A DNA stretch of 17,604 nucleotides from Defluviitaleaceae bacterium (GTDB lineage: Bacteria > Bacillota > Clostridia > Lachnospirales > UBA5962): assembly GCA_009780765.1 (NCBI GenBank), contig WQZK01000014.1:1-17604 (forward strand), in the 5' to 3' direction. The notes under the pieces were generated by a model. The model did not search any database. It saw only the letters and a list, made by a program, of their open reading frames with translations, and was not told where the DNA came from. Of the stretch, positions 13,782-17,604 are shown piece after piece. Numbering within the stretch: position 1 is the first letter of the stretch; every line of letters begins with the position of its first letter. Made by a program: the position numbers and the translations under genes.

Positions 13782-14144
13782 ATGAAAAATAAAAGAAACA
13801 AGCTTGAATATTTAATGGCAACTATGATTTTGATATTAATGGCACTTGGCGGATTTTTTATATTATCGCTTTATAATCATAATTTTCATGCGGAAGAGCA
13901 TGATGTAAACCACATTGAGACACTTGCACTAATTGTTGATAGTATAAGAGAAAACGATGTTTCTGGCAGAATAATGCTAATAGGAAATGTTTTAATTATA
14001 GGTGAAGAGCATCACAGCTTCCGTGATTTTAATTTTTTGTATAATTCTAATACAAATACGCTTGTTATAGAGTTTGAAAATTATAGGCAGTACATCACTT
14101 TGCGAAATAGCATGGGAGTAGTTACGGAGGTCTTAGATGATTGA
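13782..14144 (+). CDS. small single-TM protein, possible minor pilin-like component
   Basis: A 120-residue protein with a basic N-terminus (KNKRNKLEY), one TM segment (about 11-32, LMATMILILMALGGFFILSLY) and a soluble domain rich in beta-like, Asn-containing stretches (GRIMLIGNVLIIGEEHHSF, LVIEFENYRQYITLRN). The shape (short basic head, N-terminal helix, C-terminal globular domain) fits a pseudopilin. However, the classic prepilin cleavage site (G followed by F-T-L-I-E) is not present, so processing by a prepilin peptidase is doubtful. It begins 9 bp after the GspF-like gene with AAAGGTG upstream and overlaps the next gene by 8 bp. I do not recognise a named family. Confidence 0.6.
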   Translation: MKNKRNKLEYLMATMILILMALGGFFILSLYNHNFHAEEHDVNHIETLALIVDSIRENDVSGRIMLIGNVLIIGEEHHSFRDFNFLYNSNTNTLVIEFENYRQYITLRNSMGVVTEVLDD

Positions 14145-14577
14145 TAAGTTAATTTCTGTTGCGATTTTTATGGTTTTGTGCGTATTTGTTGTTATGACGG
14201 TGGTGTATGCCTCAAATAGTAGACAAAGAGTTAATGAAATTTACAGAGCTTCGATGGTTGCTTCTAGCTCTATTGAGGAGTTTAGGGCTCTTAGCTCGCC
14301 ACATGAATTCTATGATTCTGATTTTTCGCAAACAGTGATAATTACAAGATATTTTGATAAAGAATTTAATGAAATTTTTTCGGATAGCGAAAGTCACAAT
14401 ATAGTTTATATGCAAGAATTTTTTATATACACACCTGTATTAATGGGAAATAGTGAAGATGAAGTTATTGGAACAATGTTTAATTTAAGAACTAGTATAG
14501 CACGGCTAAATAGCGATGGAACGCAAACACAGCTTATAAACTATAGTGCAAAAAAATATTTTTCAAACAGAGGGTAG
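14137..14577 (+). CDS. small single-TM protein, possible pilin-like component
   Basis: A 146-residue protein with an N-terminal TM (about 4-25, KLISVAIFMVLCVFVVMTVVYA) and then SNSRQRVNEIYRASMVASSS, a polar helix typical of the neck of pilin-like proteins. The C-terminal domain (about 60-146) is predicted to be mixed and ends NYSAKKYFSNRG. There is no prepilin-type glycine-hydrophobic cleavage motif. ACGGAGG six bases before the ATG is a strong ribosome site. The ATG lies inside the preceding gene (8-bp overlap), so the two are translated together. Context suggests a subunit of the same envelope structure; family unrecognised. Confidence 0.6.
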   Translation: MIDKLISVAIFMVLCVFVVMTVVYASNSRQRVNEIYRASMVASSSIEEFRALSSPHEFYDSDFSQTVIITRYFDKEFNEIFSDSESHNIVYMQEFFIYTPVLMGNSEDEVIGTMFNLRTSIARLNSDGTQTQLINYSAKKYFSNRG

Positions 14578-14587
14578 ATTAAAAAAC

Positions 14588-15172
14588 ATGGATAAAATTT
14601 TGATGGCTCTTTTAGGAGTAGGATTTGCGATTATTTCAATATTTTTAATTTCCAGCTCTATTAATGATATGGATAGGGCTTTAGAATTTTCTGAAAGAAA
14701 TAGAAATTTTTACGAACTTGATAGTTTGGGTGAAAATTATATAGCTGATGTTGATGTAGCACTTGCTCTTGCAGAAGAAAGGGCTTTGAATTATGTTTTA
14801 AACAGGGATTATGAGCGTTATTCTCACCCAGAGCTTCCTGTTGAATTACAAAGCCAAATAAGATATATTGCAAATTCTGATGGTGAACTAGGTGGATTAA
14901 ATGATATTTTAAATATTGTTTACTTATACTTTGCAGAGATTTTTCTAAATAATTTAATAGAGCGATATGAAACAAGCATTGTTTCAGCACTTAGAGATGA
15001 GCATCAGGTATTAGCGGTTATGTCCGAAATATTGATAAGTACAAGTGGTATTGATTCTAATTTAAGCGTTTCTATTTCGGTAAATAGGCTTCTATATGTT
15101 TTTGAAGGCAATGACTTAATAGAACGTGCAACAAACTCTAGATTCACGATAAATAGTTGGGTAATTTGGTAA
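14588..15172 (+). CDS. single-TM protein of the GspF-linked cluster, function unknown
   Basis: A 194-residue protein starting at ATG 14588, 10 bp after the previous stop, with AGAGGG upstream. A longer frame from ATG 14546 would overlap the previous gene by 32 bp and lacks a ribosome site. TM at about 4-24 (ILMALLGVGFAIISIFLISSS), then NDMDRALEFSERNRNFYELDS and DVDVALALAEERALNYVLN. These helix-rich stretches are reminiscent of PilX-type proteins, in which a TM is followed by a long helix, but this is a loose likeness. A second half (about 120-194) is mixed, ending FTINSWVIW. It closes the cluster; a new promoter begins two bases after its stop. Confidence 0.6.
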   Translation: MDKILMALLGVGFAIISIFLISSSINDMDRALEFSERNRNFYELDSLGENYIADVDVALALAEERALNYVLNRDYERYSHPELPVELQSQIRYIANSDGELGGLNDILNIVYLYFAEIFLNNLIERYETSIVSALRDEHQVLAVMSEILISTSGIDSNLSVSISVNRLLYVFEGNDLIERATNSRFTINSWVIW

Positions 15173-15173
15173 C

Positions 15174-15202
15174 TTGACAAATTCCTAGTTAAATGGTATG
15201 AT
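15174..15202 (+). promoter_or_regulatory. sigma-A promoter of ispF-cysS-mrnC
   Basis: TTGACA (15174-15179), 17 bases and TATGAT (15197-15202), with TG extension of the -10. It starts two bases after the stop of the preceding gene. Confidence 0.88.
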
Positions 15203-15212
15203 ATATGTATAA

Positions 15213-15231
15213 GGGCAAACTTTGTTCGCCC
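15213..15231 (+). promoter_or_regulatory. hairpin at the 5' end of the ispF transcript
   Basis: GGGCAAAC (15213-15220) and GTTCGCCC (15224-15231) form an 8-position stem with one A-C mismatch and a TTT loop. It begins only a few bases after the predicted transcription start and has no following T-run, so it is not a standard terminator. It may protect the 5' end of the RNA or weaken read-through from upstream. Confidence 0.4.
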
Positions 15232-15260
15232 GCATATTAAAATACTAAGGGGAGCTAAAA

Positions 15261-15734
15261 TTGAGAATAGGCATTGGATACGACGTTCATAAATTTGAAA
15301 AAGATAGAAGCCTTATTATTGGTGGAGTTTTAATTCCGTTTGAAATGGGGCTTTTAGGTCATTCAGATGCAGATGTTTTGGTTCATGCTATTATGGATAG
15401 TATTTTAGGAGCATTAAAAAAAGGGGATATTGGGCGAATTTTTCCTGATAATGACGATAATTTTAAGGGAATTAGCAGTCTAGTTCTTCTTGAGCAGGTT
15501 AAAGGAATTATGGAAAATTGTTGTTATAAAATTGTTAATATTGATTGCATAATCATCGCACAAAAACCTAAAATGATGCCTTTTATACCACTTATGGAAA
15601 AAAATATCGCTAAAATTTTAGATACCAATATAGAAAATATAAATATAAAGGCCACAACCGAAGAAGGACTTGGCTTTACAGGCAATTTAGAAGGAATTGC
15701 AGCCAAGGCAGTTTGTCTTTTAGAAAAAGTTTAG
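15261..15734 (+). CDS. ispF: 2-C-methyl-D-erythritol 2,4-cyclodiphosphate synthase (IspF)
   Basis: IspF closes the cyclodiphosphate ring in the MEP route to isoprenoid precursors. The 157 residues match the usual length. Visible are GIGYDVHKF with metal ligands D8 and H10, GHSDADVLVHAIMD with H42, GDIGRIFPDND, and the CDP-binding C-terminal stretch IKATTEEGLGFTG (E135). The start is TTG with AAGGGGAG at 6-7 bases upstream. It is the first gene after a consensus promoter, followed by cysS at 9 bp. Its usual partner ispD is not adjacent, so the organism should have it elsewhere. Confidence 0.97.
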   Translation: MRIGIGYDVHKFEKDRSLIIGGVLIPFEMGLLGHSDADVLVHAIMDSILGALKKGDIGRIFPDNDDNFKGISSLVLLEQVKGIMENCCYKIVNIDCIIIAQKPKMMPFIPLMEKNIAKILDTNIENINIKATTEEGLGFTGNLEGIAAKAVCLLEKV

Positions 15735-15743
15735 GAGGATTTT

Positions 15744-17141
15744 ATGAAAATATATAACACATTAACAAACAGAAAAGAAGAATTTGTGCCTATTGAAGAA
15801 AACAAGATTAAAATGTATGTTTGTGGTCCAACTGTTTATAATTTTATTCACATTGGAAATGCAAGACCTTACGTTGTTTTTGACACTTTTAGAAGATACA
15901 TGCAGTTTAAGGGCTATGATGTTTCATTTGTTCAAAACTTTACCGATGTTGATGATAGAATTATAAATAAAGCCAAAGAAGAAAATGTTTCGATGGATGT
16001 TATTTCTAACAGATATATCGACGAAGTTAATAAGGATGCAAAAGGTCTTAACGTTTTGCCTGCAACGCATAACCCACGCGTTACCGAAGAAATTCCAGAA
16101 ATTATAGAGATGGTTAAAGACCTTATTGAAAAAGGTTATGCTTACGAAAAAAATGGCAGTGTATATTTTTCTACTGAAGGTTTTGCAGACTATGGCAAAC
16201 TTTCCAACAGAAAGCTAGAAGATATGGAGAGTGGGCAAAGAATTGAGATAGACGAAGAAAAACAAAGCCCAATGGACTTTATTCTTTGGAAGCCAAAAAA
16301 TGATAAAGAATACACTTGGGAGTCGCCTTGGGGCAATGGAAGGCCAGGCTGGCATATAGAATGTTCGGTTATGGCAAAAAAATATTTAGGTGAAACGATT
16401 GATATTCATGCAGGTGGTGAAGATTTAGTTTTTCCGCATCATGAAAATGAAATTGCACAAAGTGAGGCGGTAAATGGCAAACCTTTTGCAAACTATTGGA
16501 TGCACAATGCTTTTTTAAATATTGATAATCAAAAAATGTCTAAATCAAAAGGTAATTTTTTTACACTTAGAGAAGTTTCGGAGCAATTTTCGTACGAAGT
16601 TATCAGGTTCTTCCTTTTAAGTGGGCATTACAGAAGCCGCATTAATTTTACCCATGATATTTTAAAAGCAGCAGAAACAAGCCTTACAAGAATTAAAACA
16701 AGTCTTGCAAATCTTAAATTTATTTACGAAAATTCTAATGTATTAAACATGACAGAAGAAGAAAATAAATTTTTGCTAGAAAGTAAAAAATTTGAAGACG
16801 ATTTTATAAAAAGTATGGAAGATGATTTAAACACTGCTGATGCTATTTCTGCAATTTTTGAGTTTGTTAGGTTTGCAAATTCAAATGTAAACGAAAATTC
16901 TTCTAAAGAGTTTGCAAAAAATATTTATGATAATATGTTTAAACTGTGTGATATACTTGGCATGGAAGAGCTTAAAGAAGATAACGAAACAGACAAAGAA
17001 ATTGAAGGGCTTATCGCAAAAAGACAAGAAGCTAAGAAAAGCAAAGACTTTGCTAAAGCCGACTCTATTAGAAACCAGCTTTTAGAAATGGGTATCACTA
17101 TTGAGGATACAAGGGCTGGGGTTAGGTGGCATCGTCTATAA
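15744..17141 (+). CDS. cysS: cysteinyl-tRNA synthetase
   Basis: Class I aminoacyl-tRNA synthetase that charges tRNA-Cys. The 465 residues have normal family length. The HIGH-type motif is HIGN (36-39, in YNFIHIGNARPYVVFD), and KMSKS is at 264-268. Zinc ligands C27 (CGPTVY), C207 (WHIECSVM), H232 and E236 (PHHENEIAQ) are in place. NFTDVDDRI follows the first part of the fold, and the C-terminal domain ends in RQEAKKSKDFAKADSIRNQL and DTRAGVRWHRL. AGGAGG lies 7 bases before the ATG. It sits between ispF and mrnC, a common clostridial order. Confidence 0.98.
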   Translation: MKIYNTLTNRKEEFVPIEENKIKMYVCGPTVYNFIHIGNARPYVVFDTFRRYMQFKGYDVSFVQNFTDVDDRIINKAKEENVSMDVISNRYIDEVNKDAKGLNVLPATHNPRVTEEIPEIIEMVKDLIEKGYAYEKNGSVYFSTEGFADYGKLSNRKLEDMESGQRIEIDEEKQSPMDFILWKPKNDKEYTWESPWGNGRPGWHIECSVMAKKYLGETIDIHAGGEDLVFPHHENEIAQSEAVNGKPFANYWMHNAFLNIDNQKMSKSKGNFFTLREVSEQFSYEVIRFFLLSGHYRSRINFTHDILKAAETSLTRIKTSLANLKFIYENSNVLNMTEEENKFLLESKKFEDDFIKSMEDDLNTADAISAIFEFVRFANSNVNENSSKEFAKNIYDNMFKLCDILGMEELKEDNETDKEIEGLIAKRQEAKKSKDFAKADSIRNQLLEMGITIEDTRAGVRWHRL

Positions 17142-17142
17142 T

Positions 17143-17580
17143 ATGGATAAACATTTACACGATTTGTTTATAAAAACTATAAACACTGACAAGAAAAAAG
17201 ATTTAACTCAGTACTCGGCTTTAAATTTAGCTTACATCGGAGATGCCGTTTTTGAAATTTTGGTGAGAACCTTTGTTTTGATGAAAGCCAAAACAAGTGT
17301 AAATAACTTGCATTTGCTATCTAAAGATATTGTTAAGGCCGAATCTCAATCTAATATGTACAATATTTTAACTGAGCACCTTTCAGAAGAAGAGGCTAAA
17401 ATAATAAAACGCGGCAGAAACGCAAAATCACATTCTAAAGCTAAAAATGCCTCTATTCTTGACTATAGGCAAGCTACAGGGCTAGAGGCACTTTTTGGAT
17501 ATTTATACCTTAAAGGTGATATTAACAGGATTTTAGAGCTGTTTGAAATTTGTATAAACATAAAGGAGCAAAGCACGTGA
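17143..17580 (+). CDS. mrnC: Mini-ribonuclease III (MrnC)
   Basis: A 145-residue protein made of one RNase III catalytic domain without a dsRNA-binding domain, as in MrnC, which matures 23S rRNA ends. Conserved parts: ALNLAYIGDAVFEILVR (D34), RGRNAKSHSKAKNAS, YRQATGLEALFGYLYLKGD (E115). The start is ATG 17143, one base after the cysS stop; an in-frame extension to 17101 would lie within cysS and adds no conserved sequence. The ribosome site is an AGGTGG about 13 bases upstream, rather far, so translation may depend on coupling to cysS. It overlaps the next start by 4 bp. Confidence 0.95.
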   Translation: MDKHLHDLFIKTINTDKKKDLTQYSALNLAYIGDAVFEILVRTFVLMKAKTSVNNLHLLSKDIVKAESQSNMYNILTEHLSEEEAKIIKRGRNAKSHSKAKNASILDYRQATGLEALFGYLYLKGDINRILELFEICINIKEQST

Positions 17581-17604
17581 AAAAGAATTTTTCAAGAGAT
17601 ACAA
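17577..17604 (+). CDS. start of a further gene of the cysS operon, cut by window edge
   Basis: GTG at 17577 overlaps the mrnC stop (GTGA) and is preceded by AAAGGAG, 10 bases upstream. The visible codons read MKKNFSRDT. In clostridia the next gene after mrnC is often thyX or the 23S rRNA methyltransferase gene rlmB, but nine residues cannot decide which. Confidence 0.6.

Noticed and set aside
14546..14587. Upstream ATG start for the third pilin-like protein
   Set aside because: It would overlap the preceding gene by 32 bp without a ribosome site, and the TM segment would no longer be at the extreme N-terminus.
15213..15231. Terminator of the pilin-like gene cluster
   Set aside because: It lies after a strong promoter start and lacks a T-run; no convincing terminator was found for that cluster.

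Overview
The window is AT-rich and reads as the chromosome of a spore-forming, low-GC Firmicute of the class Clostridia, perhaps a Lachnospirales-type anaerobe. The evidence is two sporulation sigma factors (SigG and SigK), a SleC-type cortex-lytic enzyme with SpoIID and peptidoglycan-binding domains, strong AGGAGG-type ribosome sites with many TTG/GTG starts, the cysS-mrnC gene order, and a selenocysteine-containing SelD. Genus cannot be fixed from the sequence alone. No rRNA, tRNA, CRISPR array, insertion sequence or phage gene was seen.

Layout. (1) 1-2854, sporulation block: sigG (minus, 3' end cut by the window edge) diverges from a sleC-like gene, which is followed by an intact pro-sigK gene. 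(2) 2855-3399: mostly non-coding, with a strong hairpin and the decayed C-terminal part of a patatin-like gene. (3) 3400-3832: a small cysteine-rich, probably spore-surface protein on the minus strand behind a sequence that matches the sigma-K promoter consensus. (4) 3837-6048: a MATE exporter (minus) diverging from a two-gene unit of a small DUF3796-like membrane protein and a Cro/CI-type regulator; that unit's promoter carries a perfect 21-bp inverted repeat. (5) 6053-8038: an FtsH protease (minus) whose promoter overlaps a shared block of TTTGAC/GTCAAA half-sites with the divergent nifS promoter. (6) 8154-12570, sulfur/selenium block: cysteine desulfurase, TtcA-like tRNA thiolase, an APH(3')-like kinase with its own promoter, a 20-codon ORF, selD with an in-frame UGA (Sec15) and yedF. 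(7) 12585-15172: a GspF/PilC-type membrane protein and three small single-TM proteins, closely spaced and continuing from yedF. (8) 15174-end: a new consensus promoter drives ispF, cysS, mrnC and the start of a further gene.

How it fits together. SigG and SigK are the late forespore and mother-cell sigma factors. SleC degrades the cortex at germination, and the Cys-rich protein is a plausible SigK target. The desulfurase can supply activated sulfur to the TtcA-like enzyme, and perhaps selenium to SelD, which makes selenophosphate. Because SelD itself needs selenocysteine, the organism should carry selA, selB and selC elsewhere. The GspF-plus-three-anchors group looks like part of a type IV pilus or competence-like machine whose ATPase, prepilin peptidase and major pilin must lie elsewhere, if they exist.

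Most genes are recognisable families. The least explained items are the three pilin-like proteins, the 20-aa ORF before selD, the Cys-rich coat-like protein and the dyad-rich divergent promoters.
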